Below, piece by piece: positions 1 to 9,696 of a DNA stretch of 64,000 nt. The stretch's first letter is position 1, and every line of letters begins with the position of its first letter. The notes beneath the pieces are model-generated. The model did not search any database. It was not told the DNA's origin and saw only the letters and a program-made list of their open reading frames with translations. The position numbers and the translations under genes were made by a program. The DNA comes from an uncultured Pelagibacteraceae bacterium (GTDB lineage: Bacteria; Pseudomonadota; Alphaproteobacteria; Pelagibacterales; Pelagibacteraceae), in assembly GCA_902613755.1 (NCBI GenBank), contig CACMIH010000001.1, positions 62,001-126,000 on the forward strand. Direction: 5' to 3'.

Positions 1-1082
1 CAAAGGATGTTTGTACAGGAAGTGGTGCATGTTGGACTTATATTAAAATTTGGTTTAACAGATTTATGTATGGAATGTATCCAAATGCCGAACAGTGGCG
101 TATTAACTTATCCTTTATAGCTTTAGCTTCTCTAGGTACCATTGGATTTTTTGCTACTGAAAAATTTAAAAAATATTTAACTCTTTATTATGTGGTTGTT
201 TATCCTGTAATTGCTTTTTTCTTTATTTTCTTTTTTATATCAGGTGGTCCAATATTTTTTGATTTCTCATATGGAATTATTGCAGCTGTAATTTCGGTTA
301 TAATTGGATTTTTTATTCCATCAAAATTTAAAATGTACTATTTCATTATAGTTCCCATCACACTTTATATATTACTAAAATATGTATTTTTTTATGAAGA
401 GCTTATTGAACTTGGTAAATTAGAAGCTTTAGAATGGGTAGAAACAGGAGCTTGGGGAGGGTTATCTTTAACTTTCATAGTATCATTTTTTTGTTTGATT
501 TTCTGTTTTCCTATAGGCTTATTTTTATCTTTAGGCAGAAGGTCTGATTTTCCAGTAATTAAATATTTTTCAATAGGTATGATTGAATTTTGGAGAGGGG
601 TACCATTAATTACAGTATTATTTATGTCCTCAGTAATGTTTCCAATGTTTTTACCTGAAGATATGTTTATTGATAAATTAGTGCGGGTGATTATTGCAAT
701 CTCATTATTTGAAGCTGCTTATGTAGCAGAAGTTATTAGAGGTGGTTTGCAAGCATTACCAAGAGGTCAATATGATGCTGCTAAATCCTTAGGAATGGGC
801 TATTGGAAAATGCATATTTTAGTTATTTTACCTCAGGCACTTAAACTTGTAATACCTGGTATTGCCAATACATTTCTAGCACTTGTAAAAGATACTCCTT
901 TAATATTTGTTGTGGGACTTTTAGAAATTGTTGGAATGTTAAATCTTGCTAAAACAAACCCAGAGTGGCTAGGTTTTGCTATGGAAGGTTATGTATTTGC
1001 ATCAGTACTATTTTTTATTATTTGCTATGCAATGAGTAAATATAGTTATAATTTAGAACAAAAATATAAAACGGAAAGATAA
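1..1082 (+). CDS. aapM: Amino-acid ABC transporter permease (AapM/GltK type), 5'-partial
   Basis: Inner-membrane permease of a general L-amino-acid ABC importer. The window cuts its 5' end: the reading frame is open from base 3, and the codons before the ATG at 66 encode a [11 protein letters not shown]-type stretch usual near the N-terminus of AapM, so the ATG at 66 is internal. Several hydrophobic segments are visible. The EAA loop for contacting the ATPase is present ([20 protein letters not shown]), followed by the conserved [15 protein letters not shown] region. The stop overlaps the start of the ATPase gene by one base (TAATG), so the two are translationally coupled. Binding protein and partner permease would lie upstream, outside the window. 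The exact substrate range cannot be read from sequence. Confidence 0.85.
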   Translation, partial: KDVCTGSGACWTYIKIWFNRFMYGMYPNAEQWRINLSFIALASLGTIGFFATEKFKKYLTLYYVVVYPVIAFFFIFFFISGGPIFFDFSYGIIAAVISVIIGFFIPSKFKMYYFIIVPITLYILLKYVFFYEELIELGKLEALEWVETGAWGGLSLTFIVSFFCLIFCFPIGLFLSLGRRSDFPVIKYFSIGMIEFWRGVPLITVLFMSSVMFPMFLPEDMFIDKLVRVIIAISLFEAAYVAEVIRGGLQALPRGQYDAAKSLGMGYWKMHILVILPQALKLVIPGIANTFLALVKDTPLIFVVGLLEIVGMLNLAKTNPEWLGFAMEGYVFASVLFFIICYAMSKYSYNLEQKYKTER

Positions 1083-1816
1083 TGTCAGATAAAATAATAC
1101 AGATTACAGAAATGAATAAGTGGTTTGGTGATTTTCAAGTATTAAAAAATATTAATTTAGAAGTAGAAAAAAATAAAAAAATTGTTGTCTGTGGACCTTC
1201 AGGATCAGGTAAATCAACATTAATTAGATGTATAAACAGACTTGAAGAACATCAACAAGGTTCAATTATAGTAGATGGAAATGAATTAACAGAGGACACT
1301 AAAGACATAGAGAAAATTAGGGCTGAAGTTGGGATGGTATTTCAACAATTTAATTTATTTCCACATCTTTCTATTTTAGATAATTGTACACTAGCGCCAA
1401 TTTGGGTAAAAAAAATGCCAAAAAAAGATGCTGAAGAATTAGCGCTTCAACATTTAGAAAAAGTACAAATTGCAGATCAGGCAAGTAAATATCCTGGTCA
1501 ATTATCAGGAGGTCAGCAACAAAGATGTGCTATTGCTAGAGCATTATGCATGGAGCCAAAAATAATGTTATTTGATGAACCAACATCAGCTCTAGACCCG
1601 GAAATGATCAAAGAAGTTTTAGATGCAATGGTTAATTTAGCAAAAGCAGGTATGACAATGATAGTAGTAACTCATGAGATGGGATTTGCTAAAGAGGTTG
1701 CTGATGAGGTTATTTTTATGGATGAGGGTATGATTGTTGAAAGAGCTGAAACTAAAGAGTTTTTTGCTAACCCAAAGAGCGACAGAACTAAGCTATTTTT
1801 AAGTCAAATCTTGTAA
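1082..1816 (+). CDS. aapP: Amino-acid ABC transporter ATP-binding protein (AapP/GlnQ type)
   Basis: Cytoplasmic ATPase that drives polar amino-acid import with the permease just upstream. 244 aa, the normal length for GlnQ/AapP. Walker A is GPSGSGKST at residues 38-46, the Q-loop lies in [10 protein letters not shown], the ABC signature LSGGQQQR is at 141-148, Walker B IMLFDE at 161-166, and the switch His is in VVTHEMGFA. The start ATG overlaps the upstream stop by one base. It is the last gene of its operon. A weak AT-only hairpin follows. The family assignment is firm; the choice between Aap and another polar amino-acid system rests on the permease. Confidence 0.9.
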   Translation: MSDKIIQITEMNKWFGDFQVLKNINLEVEKNKKIVVCGPSGSGKSTLIRCINRLEEHQQGSIIVDGNELTEDTKDIEKIRAEVGMVFQQFNLFPHLSILDNCTLAPIWVKKMPKKDAEELALQHLEKVQIADQASKYPGQLSGGQQQRCAIARALCMEPKIMLFDEPTSALDPEMIKEVLDAMVNLAKAGMTMIVVTHEMGFAKEVADEVIFMDEGMIVERAETKEFFANPKSDRTKLFLSQIL

Positions 1817-1822
1817 AAATAT

Positions 1823-1841
1823 ATAATAATCTAGTTATTAT
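1823..1841 (+). terminator. Weak hairpin after aapP
   Basis: A perfect 7-bp inverted repeat (ATAATAA / TTATTAT) with a 5-base TCTAG loop lies 6 bases after the aapP stop and is followed by TTAAATT. The stem has no G-C pair, so it is a poor intrinsic terminator at best. Confidence 0.3.
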
Positions 1842-2004
1842 TTAAATTAACTCAATCTAAATATGCTTGATTTGCACTCAACTAATGCTTGACAGTATTT
1901 TGATTTTCCTAAATTTCTTGTAAAAAAAAATAAATTTTTCTATTGCAGTAACATTAATAAATAGGTTGAATGGTGTTTGTAAAATTTAATTAAGAGGGGT
2001 CTTA

Positions 2005-2376
2005 ATGGAAGATAATTTCAATAAACACTTAGGCAATAAGCTTAAGCTAAGAAGATTAGCTTTAGGTTTGACACAGACAAAAGTAGCAAAAGCTATTAAC
2101 GTTACATTTCAGCAAATTCAAAAATATGAAAAAGGTACTAATGGAGTAAGTTCGATTAGATTACTTCAACTTTCAAATTATTTAAAAGTACCAATTAATT
2201 ATTTCTTTGAAGATTTTTCAGAATATCTAGTAAATTTAGAAAAATCACAAGAAGGTCACATGAATGTTAATTATAATTTTTTAGTTAAATTATATTCAGA
2301 ACTTAATGCTGATCAAAAACTGAAATTTAATAAATCTTTGCAAATATCAGGATCAGGAATTTCAAAAGCAGTATAA
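2005..2376 (+). CDS. XRE-family transcriptional regulator, 123 aa
   Basis: Small DNA-binding regulator with an N-terminal Cro/CI-type helix-turn-helix at about residues 10-65: the LGNKLKLRRLALGLTQ helix, the KVAKAINVTFQQIQKYEKG recognition part, then LLQLSNYLKVPINYFF. The C-terminal half has no recognised domain. The start is supported by an SD-like GAGGGG about 8 bases upstream. A consensus-like TTGACA lies at 1889-1894 in the 188-base upstream gap, but only a poor TAAATT -10 follows at 15-base spacing. The gene stands alone between aapP and two tRNA genes on the other strand, so its target cannot be inferred. Similar single-domain XRE proteins are common in alphaproteobacteria. Confidence 0.85.
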   Translation: MEDNFNKHLGNKLKLRRLALGLTQTKVAKAINVTFQQIQKYEKGTNGVSSIRLLQLSNYLKVPINYFFEDFSEYLVNLEKSQEGHMNVNYNFLVKLYSELNADQKLKFNKSLQISGSGISKAV

Positions 2377-2430
2377 AATTAATTTGTGTGTGACCCCATA
2401 TTAATTTTTTACAATTAATTTATTTTTTTT

Positions 2431-2506
2431 TGGCTCCTCGGGCAGGACTCGAACCTGCGACCAATTGATTAACAGTCAACTGCTCTACCAACTGAGCTAC
2501 CGAGGA
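2431..2506 (-). tRNA. tRNA-Asn (GUU)
   Basis: 76 nt on the minus strand with encoded CCA. The 7-bp acceptor stem TCCTCGG/CCGAGGA is perfect. The anticodon loop CTGTTAA gives GUU, and the T-loop contains GTTCGAGTC. It lies 50 bases downstream of tRNA-Cys on the same strand, so the two are probably cotranscribed. Confidence 0.96.
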
Positions 2507-2556
2507 ATGTAAAAAAGCTAACTTACTTTTTTTTAAAACTAAAACAAGATTTTATT

Positions 2557-2630
2557 TGGAGGCAACGCCCGGAATCGAACCGGGATACAAGGATTTGCAA
2601 TCCTCTGCGTAACCATTCCGCCACGTTGCC
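2557..2630 (-). tRNA. tRNA-Cys (GCA)
   Basis: 74 nt on the minus strand, CCA encoded. The acceptor stem GGCAACG pairs with CGTTGCC, the anticodon loop is TTGCAAA (GCA), and the T-arm is CCCGG-TTCGATT-CCGGG. The upstream leader contains an odd symmetric element, TAGCTAATAGCTA, at 2641-2653. Confidence 0.96.
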
Positions 2631-2754
2631 ATCTTATTTTTAGCTAATAGCTACAGATGCCTTTTTATATTAAATTTTTTCTAATAGTCTATTAAATAAC
2701 GAACCAAATTGATTATTGTTAATTTAGATTATTAAATTATAAACTTTAACATCA

Positions 2755-5382
2755 ATGAGTAGCGATAAATATATACATTCTGATGTAGAAAATAGAATTT
2801 ATTCTTATTGGGAAAAAAATGGTCTTTTTAAACCTAAGGAAAATTCAAAAAAATTCTCAATAGTTATTCCTCCACCAAATGTAACTGGCAGTTTGCATAT
2901 GGGTCATGCGTTGAATAATTCTATTCAAGATTTATTAGTTCGCTATCACAGAATGAACAATTTTGAAACTTTATGGCAACCAGGTACTGACCACGCAGGT
3001 ATAGCTACACAGGCTTTAGTAGAAAAAAAATTATCTTCTGAAAAAATTGATAAAAATGAAATCGGTAGAGAAAAATTTATTGAAAAAGTATGGGAATGGA
3101 AAGAGCAATATGGAGACATAATAATTAATCAATTAAAAAAACTTGGTTGTTCTTGTGACTGGTCAAGAAATGCTTTCACAATGGATGAGAATTTATCAAA
3201 ATCAGTTATTAAGGTATTTGTTGATCTTTATAATAAAGGACTAATTTATAAAGATAAGAAACTAGTTAATTGGGATACAGTATTAAAAACTGCAATTTCA
3301 GACCTGGAGGTAGACCAAAGAGAAGTAAATTCTAAAATTTATTACATCAGATATCCAATTGATGGAACAGACCAATTTATAACAATTGCAACTACTAGAC
3401 CCGAAACAATGCTTGGTGATACAGCTATTGCTGTTAACCCAAAAGATGAAAGATTTAAATCCTTTGTTGGTAAAATGGTTACTATTCCAATTGTCGGAAG
3501 AAAAATTAAAATTATTGAAGATGATTATGCAGATCCTGAACAGGGAACAGGAGCATTAAAAATAACTCCAGCTCATGATTTTAATGACTATGATGTAGGT
3601 CAAAGAAATAATCTTGAAATAATAAATATTTTTACTGAAGCAGGAAAAATTAACGATAACGCTCCAGAAAATTATGTAGGTCTTGATAGGTTTGAAGCTA
3701 GAAAAAAAATTATAAAAGAACTTAAAGAAAAGGAATTTTTTGTAAAAGAGGAAAATATTAAAAATAAAGTCCCTTATGGAGATAGATCAAATTCAATAAT
3801 TGAACCCTTTTTAACAGAGCAATGGTTTGCTGATGCTGGCAAATTATCTGTTAAAGCGAAAGAAGTTGTTAATTCAAAAAAAACAAACTTCTTTCCTGAG
3901 AATTGGTCAAAAACTTATTTTCAATGGATGAATAATATTGAGCCATGGTGTATCTCAAGACAGCTTTGGTGGGGACATCAAATACCTGCTTGGTATGGCC
4001 CTGATGAAAAAATTTTTGTTGCTGTAAATAAAGAAGAGGCAAAAGTACAAGCCAAACAACATTACAAAAAAGATGTTGAATTAAAACGTGATCCAGATGT
4101 TTTAGATACCTGGTTCTCATCGGGCTTATGGCCTTTTGCAACACTTGGTTGGCCTGATAATAACAAATATGTAGATAAATTTTATCCAACATCAGTTTTA
4201 GTTACAGGTTTTGATATTATATTTTTCTGGGTTGCAAGAATGATTATGTTTGGTATAGAATTTTTAAACAAAGAACCATTCAAAGACATTTACGTTCATG
4301 CATTGGTAAAAGATGAAAAGGGACAGAAAATGTCTAAATCAAAAGGCAATGTAATTGATCCTTTAGATTTAATTGAAAAATATAGCGCTGATGCTCTAAG
4401 ATTTACATTGTTGTCAATGGCATCTCCAGGTACAGACGTTAAGCTTTCTGAAGATAGAGTTAAAGGTTATAGAAATTTCTTGAATAAATTATGGAATGCT
4501 AACAATTTTTTAATCACTAATGAGTGTGATTTTAAGGATATAGATAAAGTTCCAAGTTTGAATGTAAATATTAATAAATGGATTTATTCAGAACTTATTG
4601 AAACTAAAAATAAAATAGAAAAAAACCTAAAGGATTATAGGTTTGATGAAGCTGCTAAAAATGCGTATCAATTTGCGTGGCATTCTTATTGTGATTGGTA
4701 TTTAGAATTATCAAAAACTATACTTTTTTCAGAAGACGAAAAAGCTAAAGCAGAGGTTAAGAAAGTATCATCTTTTATATTCAAACAAATTTTGATTTTG
4801 TTACATCCTTTTATTCCTTTTGTTACTGAAGAAATTTGGCTTAAAAATAAATTTGATAATAATGGTGCTGATTATCTAATGCTTAAAAATTGGTTATCTG
4901 GTGAAATAAAAAAAGATAGTAGTACTGAGCAAGTTGAAAATATCATTAATATTATTTCAGAGATTAGATCATTCAAAAACGAGCTTAATGTAAGCCCAGG
5001 CTCATTTATTGATTTATCAATAAGCAATATTAATAAAAATCAGAAAGAATTTATTAATACAAACGAAATTATCCTTAAGAAACTTGGGAGAATTAACACC
5101 ATACTAGATAAAGATTTAGATAAACCAGCTGCGACAATGGTTGTTGCTGGTGATTTGTTTAAGATTTATTTTGATAAGGATGTTGATTTAAAACTAATAA
5201 AAGAAAATTTATCAAATAAACAAAGTAGATTAGAGCAAGAGATGAATAAAATATCTCAAAGATTAGAGAATAAAAGTTTTGTAGATCGTGCTCCAAAAGA
5301 GATTGTTGAACAAGAAAAAAATAATTATAATAATTTAAAGAATGATATTGAGAAGATATCAGTAACAATAAAGGGTATATAA
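2755..5382 (+). CDS. valS: Valyl-tRNA synthetase
   Basis: Class Ia synthetase that charges tRNA-Val with valine and edits misactivated threonine. 875 aa, somewhat shorter than the roughly 950 aa E. coli enzyme. The HIGH-type motif HMGH is at 48-51 in [13 protein letters not shown], the editing-domain [13 protein letters not shown] motif follows, [10 protein letters not shown] is in the catalytic core, and KMSKS is at 525-529. The C-terminus keeps an anticodon-binding region and a Lys/Glu-rich coiled-coil tail. No clear SD precedes the ATG. The stop overlaps the ilvD start by one base (TAATG). Identification is secure. Confidence 0.97.
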   Translation: MSSDKYIHSDVENRIYSYWEKNGLFKPKENSKKFSIVIPPPNVTGSLHMGHALNNSIQDLLVRYHRMNNFETLWQPGTDHAGIATQALVEKKLSSEKIDKNEIGREKFIEKVWEWKEQYGDIIINQLKKLGCSCDWSRNAFTMDENLSKSVIKVFVDLYNKGLIYKDKKLVNWDTVLKTAISDLEVDQREVNSKIYYIRYPIDGTDQFITIATTRPETMLGDTAIAVNPKDERFKSFVGKMVTIPIVGRKIKIIEDDYADPEQGTGALKITPAHDFNDYDVGQRNNLEIINIFTEAGKINDNAPENYVGLDRFEARKKIIKELKEKEFFVKEENIKNKVPYGDRSNSIIEPFLTEQWFADAGKLSVKAKEVVNSKKTNFFPENWSKTYFQWMNNIEPWCISRQLWWGHQIPAWYGPDEKIFVAVNKEEAKVQAKQHYKKDVELKRDPDVLDTWFSSGLWPFATLGWPDNNKYVDKFYPTSVLVTGFDIIFFWVARMIMFGIEFLNKEPFKDIYVHALVKDEKGQKMSKSKGNVIDPLDLIEKYSADALRFTLLSMASPGTDVKLSEDRVKGYRNFLNKLWNANNFLITNECDFKDIDKVPSLNVNINKWIYSELIETKNKIEKNLKDYRFDEAAKNAYQFAWHSYCDWYLELSKTILFSEDEKAKAEVKKVSSFIFKQILILLHPFIPFVTEEIWLKNKFDNNGADYLMLKNWLSGEIKKDSSTEQVENIINIISEIRSFKNELNVSPGSFIDLSISNINKNQKEFINTNEIILKKLGRINTILDKDLDKPAATMVVAGDLFKIYFDKDVDLKLIKENLSNKQSRLEQEMNKISQRLENKSFVDRAPKEIVEQEKNNYNNLKNDIEKISVTIKGI

Positions 5383-7100
5383 TGGCTAAATTCAATAAAA
5401 AGAAACTTCCAAGCAGACATACATCATTAGGTGCAGATAGAGCTCCACATAGATCGTTTTATTATGCCATGGGTGAAACTGAGAAAGATGTAGCAAAACC
5501 CTTTGTTGGTGTGGTTTCTACTTGGAATGAGGCAGCTCCTTGTAACATTGCGTTAATGAGACAAGCTCAATCGGTTAAAAAAGGAGTTAGAGCTAATGGC
5601 GGAACGCCAAGAGAATTTTGTACAATTACTGTTACAGACGGTATTGCCATGGGCCACGAAGGAATGAAGTCTTCATTGATATCTAGAGAAGTAATCGCTG
5701 ACTCAGCTGAACTTACTGTTAGAGGTCATTGTTATGATGCCTTAGTTGGTATTGCAGGATGTGATAAATCCTTACCAGGTTTAATGATGTCTATGGTTAG
5801 ATTGAATGTGCCAAGTGTATTTATTTATGGTGGATCAATTCTACCAGGTAGATACAAAGGTAAAGACGTAACTGTTGTAGATGTATTTGAAGCAGTTGGT
5901 AAACATTCATCTGGTCAAATGTCTGCTAAAGAGTTAAGAAAATTAGAATTAGTTGCTTGTCCAAGCGCAGGTGCTTGTGGAGGTCAATTTACTGCAAATA
6001 CAATGGCATGCGTATCTGAAGCAATAGGGTTAGCACTTCCTTATTCAGCTGGAACACCAGCTCCATATGAAGAAAGAGATAAATACGCTAAAGCCAGTGG
6101 TAAAATGGTTATGAACCTTTTGAAAAAAGGAATTAAACCAAGAGATATTGTAACTAAAAAAGCTTTAGAAAATGCTGCAACGGTTGTTGCTGCAACAGGA
6201 GGATCTACAAATGCAGGATTACATTTACCTGCTATTGCAAATGAAGCAGGAATTAAATTTGATTTAATGGATGTTGCTAAAATTTTTAAAAGAACACCTT
6301 ATCTTGCAGATTTAAAACCTGGTGGAAAATATGTTGCAAAAGATATGTGGTTAGCTGGTGGTGTTCCAATGTTGTTAAAAACTTTATATGAAGGTGGATA
6401 TATTCATGGTGATTGTATGACAGTTACAGGAAAAACTATGAAGGAAAATTTAAAAGGTATTAAATTTAATCCAAAACAAAAAGTAATGAGATCTTATAAA
6501 AATCCATTATCACCAACAGGAGGTGTTGTTGGGTTAAAAGGAAACTTAGCTCCAGAAGGTGCAATTGTTAAAGTTGCAGGACTTAAAAAATTACAATTTA
6601 CTGGAAAAGCAAGATGCTTTGATAACGAGGAAAGTGCAATGAAAGCTGTTCAAAGCAGAAAGTATAATGATGGTGATGTAATTATAATTAGATACGAAGG
6701 ACCAGTTGGAGGTCCAGGTATGAGAGAAATGTTATCGACAACAGGTGCAATCTATGGACAGGGAAAAGGGGAGAAAGTAGCCCTTATTACAGACGGAAGG
6801 TTCTCTGGAGCTACTAGAGGCTTTTGTGTGGGTCACGTGGGCCCTGAGGCCGCTCTAGGGGGTCCTATAGGCCTTTTACGAACCGGAGACATCATTGATA
6901 TTGATGCCAAAAAAGGAACTATCAATGTAAGGCTTTCTAAAAAAGAAATGGCTGCAAGAAAAAGAAAATGGAAGGCTAGAAAATCAGATTTTGGATCAGG
7001 TACCTTATGGAAGTATGCACAAACAGTTGGACCAGCATATTTAGGAGCACCAACACACCCAGGTAAGAAAAAAGAAGTTAAGGATTATTCAGAGATTTAA
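5382..7100 (+). CDS. ilvD: Dihydroxy-acid dehydratase
   Basis: Iron-sulfur dehydratase that converts 2,3-dihydroxy-isovalerate and -methylvalerate to the 2-keto acids in valine and isoleucine synthesis. 572 aa, full length. Conserved cysteines for the Fe-S cluster are visible at 54, 127 ([11 protein letters not shown]) and 199 (PSAGACGG), with [10 protein letters not shown] and the late [11 protein letters not shown] motif. It is coupled to valS upstream and to the sugar-nucleotide gene downstream by one-base overlaps. Bases 6781-6890, encoding about residues 467-503, are about 53% G+C and use codons rare elsewhere here (GGG, CTA, CGA), which suggests a recombined patch although the protein remains normal. 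Confidence 0.97.
   Translation: MAKFNKKKLPSRHTSLGADRAPHRSFYYAMGETEKDVAKPFVGVVSTWNEAAPCNIALMRQAQSVKKGVRANGGTPREFCTITVTDGIAMGHEGMKSSLISREVIADSAELTVRGHCYDALVGIAGCDKSLPGLMMSMVRLNVPSVFIYGGSILPGRYKGKDVTVVDVFEAVGKHSSGQMSAKELRKLELVACPSAGACGGQFTANTMACVSEAIGLALPYSAGTPAPYEERDKYAKASGKMVMNLLKKGIKPRDIVTKKALENAATVVAATGGSTNAGLHLPAIANEAGIKFDLMDVAKIFKRTPYLADLKPGGKYVAKDMWLAGGVPMLLKTLYEGGYIHGDCMTVTGKTMKENLKGIKFNPKQKVMRSYKNPLSPTGGVVGLKGNLAPEGAIVKVAGLKKLQFTGKARCFDNEESAMKAVQSRKYNDGDVIIIRYEGPVGGPGMREMLSTTGAIYGQGKGEKVALITDGRFSGATRGFCVGHVGPEAALGGPIGLLRTGDIIDIDAKKGTINVRLSKKEMAARKRKWKARKSDFGSGTLWKYAQTVGPAYLGAPTHPGKKKEVKDYSEI
6781..6890. other. G+C-rich patch inside ilvD
   Basis: The 120 bases from 6781 to 6900 contain 64 G or C (53%), counted by hand, against 33% for each of two 60-base neighbours counted (6481-6540 and 6901-6960). 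The reading frame is intact. Codons such as CTA, GGG and CGA replace the TTA, GGA and AGA favoured elsewhere. Read as a possible homologous-recombination tract; constraint on RNA structure is an alternative. Confidence 0.55.
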
Positions 7101-8302
7101 TGAAAATTCGTCCAGTTATTTTGTGTGGAGGAGCTGGAACCCGACTTTGGCCAAATTCTAAAAATCATCAAGCAAAACAGTTTATTGATTTTGGTAATTG
7201 GACCTTGCTTGGGAAAACACTTGAGAGAACAAAAGCCTCAATTTACGATGCTCCAATCATAAGTACAAACAAGAAGTATTTAAAAAAAGTAAGACAGCAT
7301 TTAAGAAAAAATAAAATAAACAAATATAAAATTGTTGTAGAACCCGCAAAAAGAAACACTGCACCAGCTATATTAAGCACTGCCTTAATTAAAGATATTC
7401 CAGACAATCAGCCTTTAATGTTTTTTACAGCAGACCATTTAATTGAAAAGATGAGTTTTTTTAACAAGGCAATTAACAAAAATAAATCAAACCTTAATGA
7501 AGAAAATATATTTGTGTTTGGAATTAAACCCAAATCTCCAACCAGTGATTATGGTTATTTTTTAACAAAAAAAATTAAAGGAAACATAAATAAAGTAACT
7601 AGATTTATTGAAAAACCAAAAGAAGCTAAAGCAAAGCAAATTATAAAGAATAAAGGCTATTGGAATTCTGGAATGTTTTATCTTAGAAAAGATTCTATTA
7701 TTAATAACTTTAAAAAATATCAGCCTAAAAGTTATAGAAATTGCTTAAATGCAGTAAAAAAAGCAAAATACAAGTCTAATACTTATTTTTTGAATAAAGC
7801 TTCATTTATAAAAGCTACAGCAAAATCTTTTGATTATGCAATTTTAGAAAAAACCAAACAAATTAATGCAATTAAACTAGATATTCCTTGGTCGGATCTT
7901 GGAAGTTGGAAAGAAATTTTGAAGATGTATGACAAAAATAAAAATAAATATATTAAGAAAAAAAATATTTATTATCGCCCATGGGGTAAATACACAAACT
8001 TATTTGAGGGTAAAGAGTTTCTAATTAAAGAATTATATGTAAAACCAAAGGGTATATTAAGTTTGCAAAAACATCATCACCGAGCTGAACACTGGTTGGT
8101 TACTCAAGGAAATGCTAAAATAACACTTAATAAAGATATAATTACTAAAAAACCAGGTGAGCATATATTTATTCCATTAGAAGCTATTCATAGAGTTCAA
8201 AATTCAGGTAAGAAAGCAGTTAAGATTGTTGAAGCTCAGGTAGGTTCAATTTTAAAAGAAACTGACATTGTAAGATACCAAGACGTTTACGGTAGAGTAT
8301 AA
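7100..8302 (+). CDS. manC: Mannose-1-phosphate guanylyltransferase (with C-terminal cupin)
   Basis: Makes GDP-mannose (or a related nucleotide sugar) from mannose-1-phosphate and GTP for surface polysaccharide synthesis. 400 aa. The nucleotidyltransferase signature GGAGTRLWP is at 10-18, FTADHLI and RFIEKP follow, and IPWSDLGSW is the usual active-site region. A type-II phosphomannose-isomerase cupin begins at about 290 with YYRPWGKY and contains the HHHRAEHW metal-binding motif. It is shorter than the roughly 470-480 aa of typical ManC, mostly through compact linkers. Coupled to ilvD by a TAATG overlap. Whether the isomerase activity is retained is unknown. Confidence 0.88.
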   Translation: MKIRPVILCGGAGTRLWPNSKNHQAKQFIDFGNWTLLGKTLERTKASIYDAPIISTNKKYLKKVRQHLRKNKINKYKIVVEPAKRNTAPAILSTALIKDIPDNQPLMFFTADHLIEKMSFFNKAINKNKSNLNEENIFVFGIKPKSPTSDYGYFLTKKIKGNINKVTRFIEKPKEAKAKQIIKNKGYWNSGMFYLRKDSIINNFKKYQPKSYRNCLNAVKKAKYKSNTYFLNKASFIKATAKSFDYAILEKTKQINAIKLDIPWSDLGSWKEILKMYDKNKNKYIKKKNIYYRPWGKYTNLFEGKEFLIKELYVKPKGILSLQKHHHRAEHWLVTQGNAKITLNKDIITKKPGEHIFIPLEAIHRVQNSGKKAVKIVEAQVGSILKETDIVRYQDVYGRV

Positions 8303-8312
8303 TAAATAATTA

Positions 8313-9155
8313 ATGGACACCACAGTCTTTTTTGTAATTCTATTAGCAACTATTATGCATGCCATTTGGAATGCGATGGTTAAACATCATCCAGATAAAG
8401 CGATTGCAGTTCTAGCTATTGTTTTAGGCCACATTCCTTTAGCTTTAATTTGTATTTTTTATTTTCCTTTACCTGGAAAAGAGTCGCTACCGTATATAAT
8501 TGCAAGCGTATTAGCTCATCAAGGTTATCAATGGTATATGCTGAATTCTTACAAGGTAGGTGACTACACTAATGTCTATCCAATATTCAGAGGCTTTGGT
8601 CCTTTATTGGCTACATTGATCTCTATAATATTTCTTGGTGTTGTATTTAAAATAGCAACGCTGGTTTCAATATTATTGATTTGTGCAGGAATAATGTTTC
8701 TTGGATTATTTGGTTCAAAAAATCAAAATCAAATTGAAATAATTAAATACTCACTGCTTACTGGATCATTTATAGGTCTTTATTCATTGATTGATGGATA
8801 CGGAGCAAGAGTAAGTACATCAGCAATTTCCTATATTAGTTTTTCCTTTTTATTTAGTGCTTTAGTTTTTCCTATCATTTTAAAACTAAATAAACATGAG
8901 AATATTTTTTCAAAGGTTTTTAAAGATGCAAAAATGATATTTTGGGCAGGAGGATCTATATCTTTTATTATTTACGTAATTGTTGTTTGGGGTTTCACAA
9001 AGGCTCCAATTCCTCTAGTTGCAGCTCTAAGAGAAACGAGTATTTTTTTCTCAATATTTATTGGCTATTTCTTCTTAAAAGAAACTATCAATCTTAAAAA
9101 AATTATATCGATTGTGCTTATAGTTATTGGGGTGATTGGGATTAAGCTATTTTAA
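8313..9155 (+). CDS. EamA/DMT-superfamily permease
   Basis: Inner-membrane carrier of the drug/metabolite transporter superfamily. 280 aa with about ten predicted hydrophobic helices arranged as two EamA halves; the second ends in AALRETSIFFSIFIGYFFLKE, the characteristic EamA C-terminal motif. It starts 10 bases after the guanylyltransferase gene and is the last gene of the valS run. Substrate unknown: the family exports or imports amino acids, nucleotides and other small metabolites. The next 241 bases hold only a symmetric hairpin. Confidence 0.82.
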   Translation: MDTTVFFVILLATIMHAIWNAMVKHHPDKAIAVLAIVLGHIPLALICIFYFPLPGKESLPYIIASVLAHQGYQWYMLNSYKVGDYTNVYPIFRGFGPLLATLISIIFLGVVFKIATLVSILLICAGIMFLGLFGSKNQNQIEIIKYSLLTGSFIGLYSLIDGYGARVSTSAISYISFSFLFSALVFPIILKLNKHENIFSKVFKDAKMIFWAGGSISFIIYVIVVWGFTKAPIPLVAALRETSIFFSIFIGYFFLKETINLKKIISIVLIVIGVIGIKLF

Positions 9156-9349
9156 ATATAGTTGAATAATTTAAAAATAATTATTGTATTCAAAAGCAAC
9201 AGCATTTTAGGGGCAATGGTAAATTAACTGAATTGTAATATTAGATAAATATTTTTGTAATTAAACTTATCTAAAGTTTGCTAACAAAATTTATAGTTAA
9301 ATAATAAATTATTCTTCTCGTATTTATTTTAAATTTTGTTAATTAACTA

Positions 9350-9383
9350 CTTTCTCTCTTTTCATAATTGAGAAGAGAGAAAG
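9350..9383. terminator. Perfect hairpin between convergent genes
   Basis: An 11-bp perfect stem (CTTTCTCTCTT / AAGAGAGAAAG), extendable by three pairs including one wobble, lies between the DMT permease (+) and the Lys-rich gene (-). It could end transcription of the minus-strand gene. Neither side has a strong U-tract, so factor-independent termination is uncertain. Confidence 0.45.
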
Positions 9384-9396
9384 ACGAATTCAGATA

Positions 9397-9606
9397 TTAA
9401 TTATTTACAGATGCTGAGCTTTCACTAGCTTGTTTCTTAGCTTTTTTTTTTGCTCTTTTTTCAGCAGCTTTTTTTTCTAAACTTGCAATTTTTATATTAA
9501 TTTTAGATAATTTTTTTTCTTTTAAACTTATCTTATTTTTAAGTTTATCTATTGATTTGATAAATTTCTTTTTTCTTTTTTCATTTTTCTTGAGTTTTTT
9601 ACTCAT
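9397..9606 (-). CDS. Lysine-rich small protein, 69 aa
   Basis: Function not recognised. About 39% of residues are Lys or Arg (25 K, 2 R). Residues 1-48 look like an amphipathic coiled coil; the tail (AAEKRAKKKAKKQA) resembles histone-H1 or RNA-binding basic tails. The gene is supported as real by an SD-like AGGGGG five bases before the ATG, and by the perfect hairpin 14 bases after its stop. It stands alone between a permease and a lipid-kinase gene. It could bind nucleic acid or ribosomes through charge alone; a low-complexity false ORF is the alternative, less likely because of the strong SD. Confidence 0.6.
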   Translation of the reverse strand: MSKKLKKNEKRKKKFIKSIDKLKNKISLKEKKLSKINIKIASLEKKAAEKRAKKKAKKQASESSASVNN

Positions 9607-9696
9607 GACAACCCCCTATAGTAAATTTAAAAAACAATCATATTTAAATTAAATATATAAGTAAAATAATTTTTTGTTAAATTATGTTATTTAAAA

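Noticed and set aside
1817-2004. Riboswitch or small RNA in the 188-base gap before the XRE gene
   Set aside because: Apart from the AT-only hairpin and a TTGACA hexamer I see no conserved RNA structure.
3869-4192. 107-aa minus-strand frame inside valS
   Set aside because: Shadow of the conserved catalytic core of valS; composition unlike a protein.
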